In this document: positions 45,143-54,298 of the stretch, one piece after another
Layout of the letters: every line of letters begins with the position of its first letter
Position numbering within the stretch: position 1 is the stretch's first letter
Source: Bacteroidales bacterium
Lineage (GTDB): Bacteria; Bacteroidota; Bacteroidia; Bacteroidales; JAQXIO01
NCBI GenBank assembly: GCA_029007825.1
Contig: JAQXIO010000052.1
Location: forward strand, 1-64,000
Length of the DNA: 64,000 bases
Direction: 5' to 3'
Notes under the pieces: generated by a model
Told to the model about the DNA's origin: nothing
The model's input: only the letters and a program-made list of their open reading frames with translations
The model's database searches: none
Translations under genes and position numbers: made by a program

Positions 45143-46198
45143 CTATTTATGAATTAAAGGAACTCTAACTGTAAAACAAGCATCTTCATTTATTTGTATT
45201 TCCTGATGGAATAACAACTGGACTCGTTTAGACAGATTTGCAAGCCCCACTCCTATTCCGGAGGTTGGAGTCATTTTTTCTTGTATCGGATTCGAAACTG
45301 AGATACCCCTTTCTTTGTCCGTAAAAATAGATATTATTAAAGGTCGGCGACTGCTGATTTCATTATGCTTTACAGCATTTTCTATGAGCATTTGCACTGT
45401 CATAGGAGGTAAATAATATTCTTCCAATTCTTTATCTATCGAAATATTAAATTCAAGATTCTCCTCATACCGCATTTTAAGTAAAAAAATATATGCTGAG
45501 ACAAATTTCATTTCCTCACGTAAAGTCACTATTTGTGATTCGTTTCCCTGTAAAGTATAACGCAATACGCGAGACAATTCTAAAATATATTCCTGGGCTT
45601 TTTCCGGATCTTCCCGTACCAGCGAACGCAAAGTATTTAACGAGTTGAATAGCATATGCGGATTCAGCTGATTCTTTAATGCATTGTACAAGTTCAGATT
45701 ATTTTCAGCCTGCAATTGTTGATTTTCCATTAAAAACTGTTGTTGTTGCCTTGTCAAATACAATATATAACAGCTCCCCGTAACGATACAGGATATTATA
45801 AAATCCCTCAATGGATGAAGATAGTTATGTATTGTCGCGTCTATTGCCGGTATATGTAATGTATGATGCAAAAAAACAAAACAGGCTCCTAACATATTAC
45901 TTAATATCCAAGTGAAAATGAAAGAAAAAATTACAATTTTCCATGTTATCTTTTTTCGCCGATTATCGAAATGAAATAATACCGTATTAGCCCAAAATAA
46001 AAACAGAAGCGAAAAAAAGTTAAAAAAAACTTCGCTGATAATATCGGCTGTTTTCATACCCGGAAATAACATATTCATTTCCAGATAATCAAATAATGAA
46101 ATAAATTCCGGAAAATGAATAAGTATGGCAACCATCATTGAAATAGCCATGACAACAAAAATGTATTTATCTATCAAGATAAAAGCTGCCTTCTTCAT
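45143..46198 (-). CDS. LytS-type (His_kinase) sensor kinase
   Basis: A 351-aa membrane histidine kinase with four hydrophobic helices in the first 160 residues, a short coiled coil (QQQQFLMENQQLQAENN), the phosphoacceptor segment QLNPHMLFNSLNTLRSL and the ATP-binding N-box LIENAVKHNE with a G1-like GIGVGLANLSKR. No periplasmic sensor domain is present; signals would be felt in or near the membrane. The ATG at 46198 is used because the longer frame starts with TTG. It is third in the operon behind the efflux pump and adaptor. Confidence 0.9.
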   Translation of the reverse strand: MKKAAFILIDKYIFVVMAISMMVAILIHFPEFISLFDYLEMNMLFPGMKTADIISEVFFNFFSLLFLFWANTVLFHFDNRRKKITWKIVIFSFIFTWILSNMLGACFVFLHHTLHIPAIDATIHNYLHPLRDFIISCIVTGSCYILYLTRQQQQFLMENQQLQAENNLNLYNALKNQLNPHMLFNSLNTLRSLVREDPEKAQEYILELSRVLRYTLQGNESQIVTLREEMKFVSAYIFLLKMRYEENLEFNISIDKELEEYYLPPMTVQMLIENAVKHNEISSRRPLIISIFTDKERGISVSNPIQEKMTPTSGIGVGLANLSKRVQLLFHQEIQINEDACFTVRVPLIHK

Positions 46199-46215
46199 AA
46201 TTACATGCAAAAATA

Positions 46216-47100
46216 CTATTTTTTCAATCTTGCTGTAACATACATTCCCGGACGAAACTGAATATTCTTGTCTTTTACACGTGCATATACATCAAGTGAC
46301 CGACTTACTTCATCGATTTTCTGACCAATTGAAATTACTGTTGCTGCGAATATTTGATCGTTCATCCCATTGACTTTAAATTCGATTTCAGCACCCAAAC
46401 GAAGTCCGTCCAAATCTTTTTCATAGGCGACAAGGCGCAGCAGCGTGCTTTTTTTATCTATTATTTCACAAAGTGGCTCACCGACATTCACATATTTACC
46501 TGTATTTATAAGGATATCTCCGACATAACCACTAATAGGCGCCTTTACCTGCAGCGTTGACTGTATCCCTTCAGTCAATAATTGTTCCGGTTGAACGCCT
46601 AATAGTATAAGTTGTGCTGCCGCAGCGTCTTTACGACTTTTCATAGAAAAATAATCGGCTTTGCTCTGTTGAAATTTTTTCTGTGATGCAGCCTGTTCCA
46701 GCGATAATGCTTTTTGCCTCTCATATTCAGTCTCCAGATATTCCTCCTGTGCATAACTATCAAGATATGTCTGTTGCAATTGAATAAAATCCGGATTCTC
46801 AATTGTTGCCAATACTGTATTTTTTGAAACATAGTTGCCCGGCAATAAATAGGTGTTTTTAATAATACCGCCTATTGTCAACGATACCGTTACAAAATCG
46901 GACGGAGGGACAATCATCGTTCCGTTAAATGAAATTTGATTGGGCTTGGAGGTTGCTGATGTTTGTATATCAACCTGTTCGGATATTGTATCCGCTTTCG
47001 TTTCCAATTGTTCTAAAATTTCTTCTGCCACGGGCATTTTTTCACCTGAATTACAAGAGAAAATGAATAGCAATGCTAAAAGAAAGGTTATTTTATTCAT
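46216..47100 (-). CDS. Short RND periplasmic adaptor lipoprotein (CusB/CzcB type)
   Basis: A 294-aa membrane-fusion lipoprotein (FIFSCNSGEK). It has a lipoyl half (VSLTIGGIIKNTYLLPGNYV), an alpha-hairpin of about 60 residues, the second lipoyl half (LQVKAPISGYVGDILINTGK) and a truncated beta-barrel ending MYVTARLKK. It is about 60-100 residues shorter than classical CusB proteins and lacks the extra C-terminal domain. It begins 8 nt after the efflux pump stop codon, on the same strand. It links the pump to its fused outer-membrane part. Confidence 0.88.
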   Translation of the reverse strand: MNKITFLLALLFIFSCNSGEKMPVAEEILEQLETKADTISEQVDIQTSATSKPNQISFNGTMIVPPSDFVTVSLTIGGIIKNTYLLPGNYVSKNTVLATIENPDFIQLQQTYLDSYAQEEYLETEYERQKALSLEQAASQKKFQQSKADYFSMKSRKDAAAAQLILLGVQPEQLLTEGIQSTLQVKAPISGYVGDILINTGKYVNVGEPLCEIIDKKSTLLRLVAYEKDLDGLRLGAEIEFKVNGMNDQIFAATVISIGQKIDEVSRSLDVYARVKDKNIQFRPGMYVTARLKK

Positions 47101-47108
47101 TTTATTCC

Positions 47109-50100
47109 TTATTTAAACAATTCATATTCGAGGGCTGCAACATTATACCGATATACTGTCTCTATATATCCGCGACGAATGTCGCGCGCCGTATTGATTG
47201 CCTGTATATATTCAATTATGTCGATATTACTTTGTTTTAATTGCTGATGTGCGGTTTTTATCAATTCATCGGCTTCCGACAATGCCGTTTGGGTATAATA
47301 TCGCAAGTTTTCATTATTACGCCGAAGTAGTGCCCGTAATTCTTCGGTTTTATTTGACAATTCACGTATATTCGCTTCCATTTCTGTATGTTGCATATTT
47401 GTACGTATCCTTTCCTGTTTTATTCTACTTGCCTGCGTTGGGAACCACAGGGGGAAAGATATCCCCACCATCCATGCATTTAAGCCTTTTAGAGGTAATA
47501 TATCCTGACGTATATATCCTAAAGAAAATTCAGGAAAGAAGCGGCTTTTTTCGATCTGTAGCATTGCTTCTTGTTGATCCATACGGCTCCGGAAATAATT
47601 TACATGACTTTGAGATAGCGTCATATCTTCGTCATTTACTATGTATAAAGTCATCGCCGTATCCGATGGGAGAATTTGCTTGTCGGTATAACATGTCCAG
47701 TTCAGACGAGCAATAGCCATTTGTAATTCTTCCTGAGACTGGTATAATTGATTTTTCATTTCTGCCGCCAAAGTCGATATCATATTTTTTTCAAGCCGTG
47801 TTATTTCACCTTGCTGATAGCGGGACTCTCCGACTTGTTGCAATTGTGCGGCCAAATCATTCTGATCGCGATACATATTGTTCAGATTCAAAGCATATAA
47901 ATAATAAGCCCATGCCCTTTTAACTTCCGCTTTTATCTCTTTCTCTACTAACCGCTTATAATAAGTAGCGGTTTTTATCTGCCGATTTATCAAAACATTT
48001 TTGTAAAACGGGGTAAGTAATGACCCCAGATTTTGTTGCACAGTGATTTCCTTATCTTTCTGCAATTCGCCATTTAATTGCCCCCATGAATAACTAAACG
48101 AAGTCGGTGTCAATTCCATTATTTCTCCTTTGGCAGCTTTTGTCTGGGAAACAGCCGCCCCGGCATTTTTCAATCTGGGATGATTAGCATTCGCTATTTC
48201 AATTGCTTGGTCAAGCGTTACCATTTCCTGACCTTCAAGTACAAAAGGTAGGTTCAATACCTGAAATAATAAGAAAACCATAACAATCTTTTTGACCGGA
48301 TATCTTTTTAAATAAGGCGTATTAACTATTTTGTAAAAAACCGGAATTATAATCAATGTCAGTATCGTTGATACAATCAAACCGCCAATAACAACCGTAG
48401 CCAATGGCCTTTGTACTTCTGCACCTGCCGAAGTTGTCACTGCCATCGGTACAAATCCTAACGATGCAACTAATCCTGTCAAGAATACAGGTCGTAACAA
48501 ATGTGGCGTTCCCTGTTTTATAATCCGGTTGGTGGTTAACGGATATTTCGTCCGTTTTTTCAGCATATTGAAATGGTTAATCATAAGTATTCCGTTTAGA
48601 ACGGCAACCCCAAACAGAGCCACAAAACCGACACCAGCCGAAATACTAAAAGGAAGGTCTCGCACCCATAAGGCTAAAATTCCACCAATAAGAGATAACG
48701 GAACAGTAGAAAAAACCACAAACGTATAGGTAAGACTCTTAAATGCAAAGAATAACAATAAAAGGATCAACAATAATGCTACAGGGACTACTATTAACAA
48801 TGTATCAATAGCATTTTGAAGGTTTTCAAACTGACCTCCGTATTCAAAATAATACCCAGGCTTGAGCTTCACGTTTTTATCTAACGTCTGTTGTATTCCT
48901 GCAACAACTTTCTGAATATCAGCATCACGCACATTTACTCCTATTACAATTCGCCGTTTCGTCGCATCTCTGTTAATTTGCAACGGACCATTTATGAAAT
49001 CAATATCGGCAACTTCACTAACCGGAATTTGCACATCTTCCGAAGAACGGACAAAAAGTTTATCCAAATTGAAATCGACAACTTTTTCCTGGTCTAAACG
49101 GACAACGAGATCAAAACGACGTTCATTTTCAAAAACGACACCACCTTTTTCCCCTGCATATGCCGTACGGATAATTGTATTCAATTCCTCTATATTAATG
49201 CCATAGCGCGCTATTTTATCCCTACGATACTTTACCACTAATTGTGGTAAGCCCATAGCTTGCTCTACAATCACATCAGAAGCTCCCGGTATTCGAAGCA
49301 TATAATCTGCGGCCTCTTTCGCTTTTTCATATAACTCTTTCATATCTTCTCCATAGAGTTTTACTGCAATATCGGCTTTCGCTCCTGTCATTAGTTCATT
49401 AAAACGCAATTGTATAGGCTGGCTAAAATTAAAAACTGCTCCTTTTACCGGATCTAAGGCTCGTTTCATTTTCATTACTATTTCCGCCCGGCTTTTTGCA
49501 CTAGTCCACTCTTTAAACGGTTTCATCACAATCATAATATCGGCATCCTCGACAGCCATAGGATCCGTAGGCACCTCAGCCGTACCTATTTTTGCCACAA
49601 CATGCTTTATTTCAGGAAATTTATCCAATAATATTTTCTGGGCTTTTTCCGACAGTTCAATGCTTTTGCTCAACGAACTACCTGCAGGTAAAGTCATTTG
49701 CATTGCAAAATCGCCTTCATCCAAGGTAGGGATAAACTCTGCTCCTATTTTAGTAAAAAGATATAATGACAATGCTAATGTCAAAAAAGCAACTGTAATC
49801 GTAGTCCACTTAAAATGAAGACAAAAATCCAGTACCTTCTTATAAATGCGATTCAACCATTCGAAAAAGCAGTCGGAAAAAGTCCGTTTCACAACCGAAT
49901 GACGTTTAAGAAAAAGAGATGCCATCATAGGTACATATGTCAAGGATAATATCAACGCACCCACTATACAAAAGATCAGCGTTTTCGCCATCGGAATAAA
50001 ATATTTCCCTTCTATTCCTGTTAATGTCAATATCGGAAAAAAGACGATTAAAATGATGAACACGGCAAATGTGGCAGAACGAACAACACCGGAAGCTCCT

Positions 50101-51419
50101 TTTTCAACCTCATAATCCATCTGATTCTTAGAGAAAGTGCCGCTCTTAAGCTTTCCGGCATATAAATGAGCAAGTATCCCTTCCATAATAACAATAGATC
50201 CGTCTACTACGATTCCGAAATCAATCGCACCCAGACTCATTAAATTAGCAGAGACATCGAAAAGGCGCATCATTATAAAGGCAAATAACATTGCAAGAGG
50301 AATAACAGATGCCACAATGAGCCCTGCCCTTACATTCCCCAGAAAAATAATTAATACGAGGAAGACTATAAGTGCTCCTTCTATCAAATTCGATATTACA
50401 GTCGATATATTTCTACTTACTAATTCCGAACGATTCAAATAAGGTTGTATCGAAATTCCTGCCGGTAATATTTTCTGTATTTTGTCTACTCTTCTTTCCA
50501 ATTCTTTCGTTACAACATTTGCATTCGCACCTTTCAACATCATGGCAATACCACCCACACATTCACCGTTTCCATCTTTTGTCATCGCTCCAAAACGTTT
50601 GGATGCACCAAAACGAACTTTTCCGACGTTCCTTATATAAACAGGAATTCCATTACGATTGGCAACCACAATCTGTTCAATATCTTCCGTTTTGGCAATC
50701 ATCCCTTCCGAACGGATATAATAGGCCCGATCGATTTTCTCAATATAACTTCCTCCGGTATTCTGATTATTTTTATTCAATGCTTCAAAGACTTCTCCGA
50801 TTGTAATATTAAGGGAGTAAAGAACATCCGGATCGACAGCTACTTCATATTGTTTTAAATAGCCCCCGAAACTATTAATCTCCACAATACCGGGAATTCC
50901 GGAAAGTTGCCGTTTAACAATCCAGTCTTGAATTGTACGTAACTCCATGGCGTCATATTTATCCTCATAACCCGGTGCGACCTGAAGTACATACTGATAA
51001 ATTTCACCTAATCCGGTAGTTATCGGCATCATTTCGGGAGTTCCAAGTTCCGGTGGTATTTCTCCTGCAACCGCCTGAATTTGTTCGTTTATTAATTGCC
51101 GTGCATCCAAAGTCGGGACATTATCTTTAAAAACTACTGTAACCAATGACAAACCAAAACGTGAAACGGATCTGATTTCTTTCACATTCATAATATTACT
51201 CATTGATATTTCAATGGGAAAAGTGATAAGCTGCTCAACTTCCTGCGGTGCGAGTGTGGGCGATACGGTTACAATTTGTACCTGATTATTTGTAATATCT
51301 GGTACGGCATCGACCGGAAGAGTAAGCATTGCATATATGCCGCCGATAAGAAGAGCAAGTGTTGCTAATCCAATAAATAATTTTTTCTTTACAGAGAAAC
51401 AGACTATGGCCTCAAACAT
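47109..51419 (-). CDS. CusA/CzcA heavy-metal RND pump fused to a TolC-type domain
   Basis: A 1436-aa fusion. Residues 1 to about 1040 are a complete heavy-metal RND pump with the start MFEAIVCFSVKKKLFIGLAT, twelve helices and the helix-4 motif GAIDFGIVVDGSIVIMEG bearing the proton-relay Asp. PTLDEGDFAMQM is typical of CzcA/CusA. From about 1040 a hydrophobic, signal-peptide-like stretch (KKIVMVFLLFQVLNLPFVLEGQE) leads into an outer-membrane-channel domain (about 1065-1436: MVTLDQAIEIANANHPRLKN, then long coiled-coil helices). The metal is not set by sequence; Cu, Ag, Zn or Co are all possible. It is the first gene of an operon with the adaptor and a two-component system. Confidence 0.93.
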   Translation of the reverse strand: MFEAIVCFSVKKKLFIGLATLALLIGGIYAMLTLPVDAVPDITNNQVQIVTVSPTLAPQEVEQLITFPIEISMSNIMNVKEIRSVSRFGLSLVTVVFKDNVPTLDARQLINEQIQAVAGEIPPELGTPEMMPITTGLGEIYQYVLQVAPGYEDKYDAMELRTIQDWIVKRQLSGIPGIVEINSFGGYLKQYEVAVDPDVLYSLNITIGEVFEALNKNNQNTGGSYIEKIDRAYYIRSEGMIAKTEDIEQIVVANRNGIPVYIRNVGKVRFGASKRFGAMTKDGNGECVGGIAMMLKGANANVVTKELERRVDKIQKILPAGISIQPYLNRSELVSRNISTVISNLIEGALIVFLVLIIFLGNVRAGLIVASVIPLAMLFAFIMMRLFDVSANLMSLGAIDFGIVVDGSIVIMEGILAHLYAGKLKSGTFSKNQMDYEVEKGASGVVRSATFAVFIILIVFFPILTLTGIEGKYFIPMAKTLIFCIVGALILSLTYVPMMASLFLKRHSVVKRTFSDCFFEWLNRIYKKVLDFCLHFKWTTITVAFLTLALSLYLFTKIGAEFIPTLDEGDFAMQMTLPAGSSLSKSIELSEKAQKILLDKFPEIKHVVAKIGTAEVPTDPMAVEDADIMIVMKPFKEWTSAKSRAEIVMKMKRALDPVKGAVFNFSQPIQLRFNELMTGAKADIAVKLYGEDMKELYEKAKEAADYMLRIPGASDVIVEQAMGLPQLVVKYRRDKIARYGINIEELNTIIRTAYAGEKGGVVFENERRFDLVVRLDQEKVVDFNLDKLFVRSSEDVQIPVSEVADIDFINGPLQINRDATKRRIVIGVNVRDADIQKVVAGIQQTLDKNVKLKPGYYFEYGGQFENLQNAIDTLLIVVPVALLLILLLLFFAFKSLTYTFVVFSTVPLSLIGGILALWVRDLPFSISAGVGFVALFGVAVLNGILMINHFNMLKKRTKYPLTTNRIIKQGTPHLLRPVFLTGLVASLGFVPMAVTTSAGAEVQRPLATVVIGGLIVSTILTLIIIPVFYKIVNTPYLKRYPVKKIVMVFLLFQVLNLPFVLEGQEMVTLDQAIEIANANHPRLKNAGAAVSQTKAAKGEIMELTPTSFSYSWGQLNGELQKDKEITVQQNLGSLLTPFYKNVLINRQIKTATYYKRLVEKEIKAEVKRAWAYYLYALNLNNMYRDQNDLAAQLQQVGESRYQQGEITRLEKNMISTLAAEMKNQLYQSQEELQMAIARLNWTCYTDKQILPSDTAMTLYIVNDEDMTLSQSHVNYFRSRMDQQEAMLQIEKSRFFPEFSLGYIRQDILPLKGLNAWMVGISFPLWFPTQASRIKQERIRTNMQHTEMEANIRELSNKTEELRALLRRNNENLRYYTQTALSEADELIKTAHQQLKQSNIDIIEYIQAINTARDIRRGYIETVYRYNVAALEYELFK

Positions 51420-51587
51420 TATTCCAACCTTTTATGATGTTATAAAGGTAATATGATAAAAAATGTTTCGGTTTCTAAAACGAATCAACCGGAAAATATA
51501 GAGGATGAATACGACAATACTGAAATTGAACAAGTTCTCCGGATAACTTATTGTCTTTTACAATAGCTGATTTTAGGACACAATAGT

Positions 51588-51595
51588 TATCTTTG
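51588..51595 (+). promoter_or_regulatory. -7 element of the biotin operon
   Basis: TATCTTTG matches TAnnTTTG, 33 nt upstream of the first ATG (51629). No -33 TTTG at the expected spacing is seen. A short inverted repeat follows immediately. Confidence 0.5.
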
Positions 51596-51616
51596 TATTG
51601 ATTATATTTATCAATA
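51596..51616. repeat. Short inverted repeat at the biotin operon start site
   Basis: TATTGAT (51596-51602) and ATCAATA (51610-51616) flank a 7-nt spacer, right after the -7 element and over the expected transcription start. It may be an operator, but it is shorter than a classical BirA site and does not match its consensus well. Confidence 0.35.
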
Positions 51617-51628
51617 TTTTACCCATAC

Positions 51629-52006
51629 ATGAAAAAAGGATGCCCTCAAATACATTTATTGCGATTCCGACGCTGGACGCGTAAAGGGTATGCTGTTTTC
51701 TCGGGACTAAAGCATAACGTAACAATCGGAGCTCTTCATGGCGGAGTAATCAAAAGGTTAAGTAGAAAATGTGACCGGCTTATCTTATGGTCAGAACATT
51801 TTACCTTCAATAATGACGACTTCACCGAAGGTGAATATAAAGATGCTATATTAAACGAATTAGCACAGGAATTGCCTCTTAACTATCAGGAAGGTAACGA
51901 ATGCTGTTGTACCCCGTATTTTAAACCTATAACATATACAAGCGATAAAAGGAGTGTGATATCTCTTTTTATCGCTTTTTATTTATACAAAAGATTTCAT
52001 ATATGA
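51629..52006 (+). CDS. Small protein of unknown function at the head of the biotin operon
   Basis: A 125-aa protein not assigned to a family. The basic N-terminal core (LLRFRRWTRKGYAVFSGLKH, about 10-29, then NVTIGALHGGVIKRLSRK) resembles, in my memory, small proteins encoded ahead of vitamin-related genes in Bacteroidales; this was not checked. The middle is acidic (NNDDFTEGEYKDAILNELAQ) and a CCC triplet lies near 92-94. Its stop overlaps the bioB start (ATGA), implying translational coupling. Codons 105-117 form a 14-bp terminator-like hairpin, so the C terminus may be shaped by regulation rather than protein function. It could be a leader ORF, a regulator or a biotin-related accessory. 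Confidence 0.7.
   Translation: MKKGCPQIHLLRFRRWTRKGYAVFSGLKHNVTIGALHGGVIKRLSRKCDRLILWSEHFTFNNDDFTEGEYKDAILNELAQELPLNYQEGNECCCTPYFKPITYTSDKRSVISLFIAFYLYKRFHI
51941..51984 (+). terminator. Terminator-like hairpin inside the leader ORF, before bioB
   Basis: Left arm 51941-51954 (AGCGATAAAAGGAG) pairs with right arm 51963-51976 over 14 bp with one G-T wobble, around an 8-nt loop. TTTTATTT follows directly. It lies within the last 22 codons of the upstream small ORF and ends 18 nt before the bioB ATG. It has the form of an intrinsic terminator or attenuator controlling read-through into bioBAFGCD. Confidence 0.7.
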
Positions 52007-52983
52007 TTCAGAAATTAAAAGATCGTGTTCTATCTGGGGAACATATAAATAAATCGGAAGCCCTGACTTTATCTCAATGCAGCGATAAAGAGATGCTATA
52101 CAAAGCTGCACATGAAATCACTCGATATTATCTGGGCAATTTATTCGATACATGCTCGATTATAAATGCTAAATCGGGCAATTGTACTGAAAATTGCAAA
52201 TGGTGTGCGCAATCGAAACATTACAGAACTAAGGCCGATATTTATCCATTGGTTTCAGAAGAAGAAGTCCTTCGTCATGCACATAACAGCGAAAAATATG
52301 AAATCACGCGTTTTTCTATGGTCACAAGCGGCAAACGAATTTCAAAAAACGATTTAAGTAAAATTTGTTCTACATTCAGGCGGATCAAAAAAGAGACCGG
52401 CCTCAAATGCTGTGCTTCGATGGGGCTATTAAACAAAGAGGTTCTTTCAGCCTTAAAAGAGAGTGGTGTCGAAAATTATCATTGTAATATAGAGACTGCG
52501 CCATCTTACTTTAAAGAACTCTGCACGTCACATACGACAGAAGAAAAAGTCAAAACGCTGAGAGCTGCAAGAGAAGCCGGAATGCGTATCTGTAGCGGCG
52601 GAATCATCGGAATGGGTGAAAGTATGGCACAACGAATCGAGATGGCTTTATTCCTGAGAGAACTGGAGGTCTATTCTATTCCCCTCAACCTGTTGCAACC
52701 GATAAAAGGCACGCCATTAGAACATTCCCGGGCATTAAGTGAAGAGGAATTACTTACCTCTATCGCATTATTCCGGTTTATTAATCCGAAAGCGTTTCTC
52801 CGATTCTCAGGAGGCAGGGCTTTAATGTCTCCCGATGTGCAGCGTAAAGCTCTTTATATCGGAATAAACGCTGCAATCATGGGCGATTTGCTGACGACTT
52901 CCGCTTCACAGGCAGCCGAAGACCGGATTCTATTTTCCACAGCTGGTTATTCCCTTTCCGAAAATACAGACTGGATAAAATAA
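52003..52983 (+). CDS. bioB: Biotin synthase BioB
   Basis: A 326-aa radical-SAM enzyme that inserts sulfur into dethiobiotin. The radical-SAM cluster motif is [12 protein letters not shown] (Cys61, Cys65, Cys68). Other family features are [12 protein letters not shown] (about 160-171), GGIIGMGES and [12 protein letters not shown], and a conserved FSGGR near the C terminus that helps hold the second cluster. The ATG overlaps the TGA of the small upstream ORF. It is the first enzyme gene of the operon. Confidence 0.96.
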   Translation: MIQKLKDRVLSGEHINKSEALTLSQCSDKEMLYKAAHEITRYYLGNLFDTCSIINAKSGNCTENCKWCAQSKHYRTKADIYPLVSEEEVLRHAHNSEKYEITRFSMVTSGKRISKNDLSKICSTFRRIKKETGLKCCASMGLLNKEVLSALKESGVENYHCNIETAPSYFKELCTSHTTEEKVKTLRAAREAGMRICSGGIIGMGESMAQRIEMALFLRELEVYSIPLNLLQPIKGTPLEHSRALSEEELLTSIALFRFINPKAFLRFSGGRALMSPDVQRKALYIGINAAIMGDLLTTSASQAAEDRILFSTAGYSLSENTDWIK

Positions 52984-53000
52984 AGCTTACAAGAATTATT

Positions 53001-54296
53001 ATGATGACAACAGAAGAGATACTACAAATCGATAAAGAGCATATATGGCACCCTTACGCATCCGCTACAAATCCGCTACCGGTTTATCCGGTGAAAGAGG
53101 CCAAAGGAGTAAAACTGATTCTCAATGACGGACGTGGGCTGATCGACGGGATGTCTTCGTGGTGGGCTGCCGTGCACGGATATAATCATCCGGCATTAAA
53201 TCAAGCAGCTTTGGAACAACTGAAACGGATGTCGCATGTAATGTTCGGTGGTCTGACTCATGAACCGGCAGCGAAACTAACGCAGCAACTCTTACAAATG
53301 CTACCTCCTTCCCTATCCAAAATATTTTTCTGCGATTCAGGTTCCGTGAGTGTGGAAGTTGCTATGAAAATGGCCGTACAATATTGGTATGCTTGTGGTA
53401 AACCGGGAAAATACAAATTTGTCACCATTCGCTCCGGATACCATGGCGACACATGGAATGCAATGTCCGTGTGTGATCCGGTAACCGGCATGCACACCCT
53501 TTTTGAAAACAATCTGCCCAGACAGATATTTATTCCTTCACCATCCGTTCATTTCGGAGAAGAGTGGAGCGACGAGGCTATTGTTCCACTACAAAATATT
53601 TTGGAGAAACATCATAATGAAATTGCAGCCCTTATTCTGGAGCCTGTCGTACAGGGCGCCGGAGGCATGCGGTTTTATTCGCCGGAATACCTGGTACACG
53701 CTAAAGCTTTATGCAAAATGTACGACGTCTTATTAATCCATGATGAAATTGCTACAGGATTCGGACGCACCGGAAAATTATTCGCATACGAATATTCCGA
53801 TACAGTACCTGATATTATGTGTATCGGGAAAGCTTTGACCGGCGGCTATATGACAATGGCTGCCACGATATGCAATCTTCGTGTTGCAGAGGGAATATGT
53901 TCCGCATCTCCGGGCGTCTTTATGCATGGGCCTACCTTTATGGGAAATCCTCTTGCCTGCTCCATCGCCTCAGCATCACTCTCTCTACTGCATCAAAACA
54001 ACTGGCAACAGCAGGTGAGCTTCATAACAAAACATCTTTCAAAAAATCTATCCGCTGCCAGAGAGATAAAAGGGGTTACTGATGTAAGAGTATTGGGTGC
54101 CATCGGGGTTATCGAAATGGAGAAGCCCGTAAATATGGAACGGTTACAACCCATGTTCGTCGAAGAGGGAATATGGCTGCGTCCCTTCGGACGACTAATC
54201 TACACTATGCCGCCCTTTATCATCACACCGGAAGAGTTATCTTTCCTAACAGATAAAATGATCCGAGTAGTATCTCATTACGCTAAAACATTGTAA
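53001..54296 (+). CDS. bioA: Adenosylmethionine-8-amino-7-oxononanoate aminotransferase BioA
   Basis: A 431-aa class III PLP aminotransferase that converts KAPA to DAPA with SAM as amino donor. Recognisable are [15 protein letters not shown] at the start, [29 protein letters not shown], the PLP-binding [14 protein letters not shown] and the Schiff-base lysine Lys277 (CIGKALTGG). It starts 17 nt after bioB and is followed after 2 nt by bioF. Confidence 0.96.
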   Translation: MMTTEEILQIDKEHIWHPYASATNPLPVYPVKEAKGVKLILNDGRGLIDGMSSWWAAVHGYNHPALNQAALEQLKRMSHVMFGGLTHEPAAKLTQQLLQMLPPSLSKIFFCDSGSVSVEVAMKMAVQYWYACGKPGKYKFVTIRSGYHGDTWNAMSVCDPVTGMHTLFENNLPRQIFIPSPSVHFGEEWSDEAIVPLQNILEKHHNEIAALILEPVVQGAGGMRFYSPEYLVHAKALCKMYDVLLIHDEIATGFGRTGKLFAYEYSDTVPDIMCIGKALTGGYMTMAATICNLRVAEGICSASPGVFMHGPTFMGNPLACSIASASLSLLHQNNWQQQVSFITKHLSKNLSAAREIKGVTDVRVLGAIGVIEMEKPVNMERLQPMFVEEGIWLRPFGRLIYTMPPFIITPEELSFLTDKMIRVVSHYAKTL

Positions 54297-54298
54297 CC

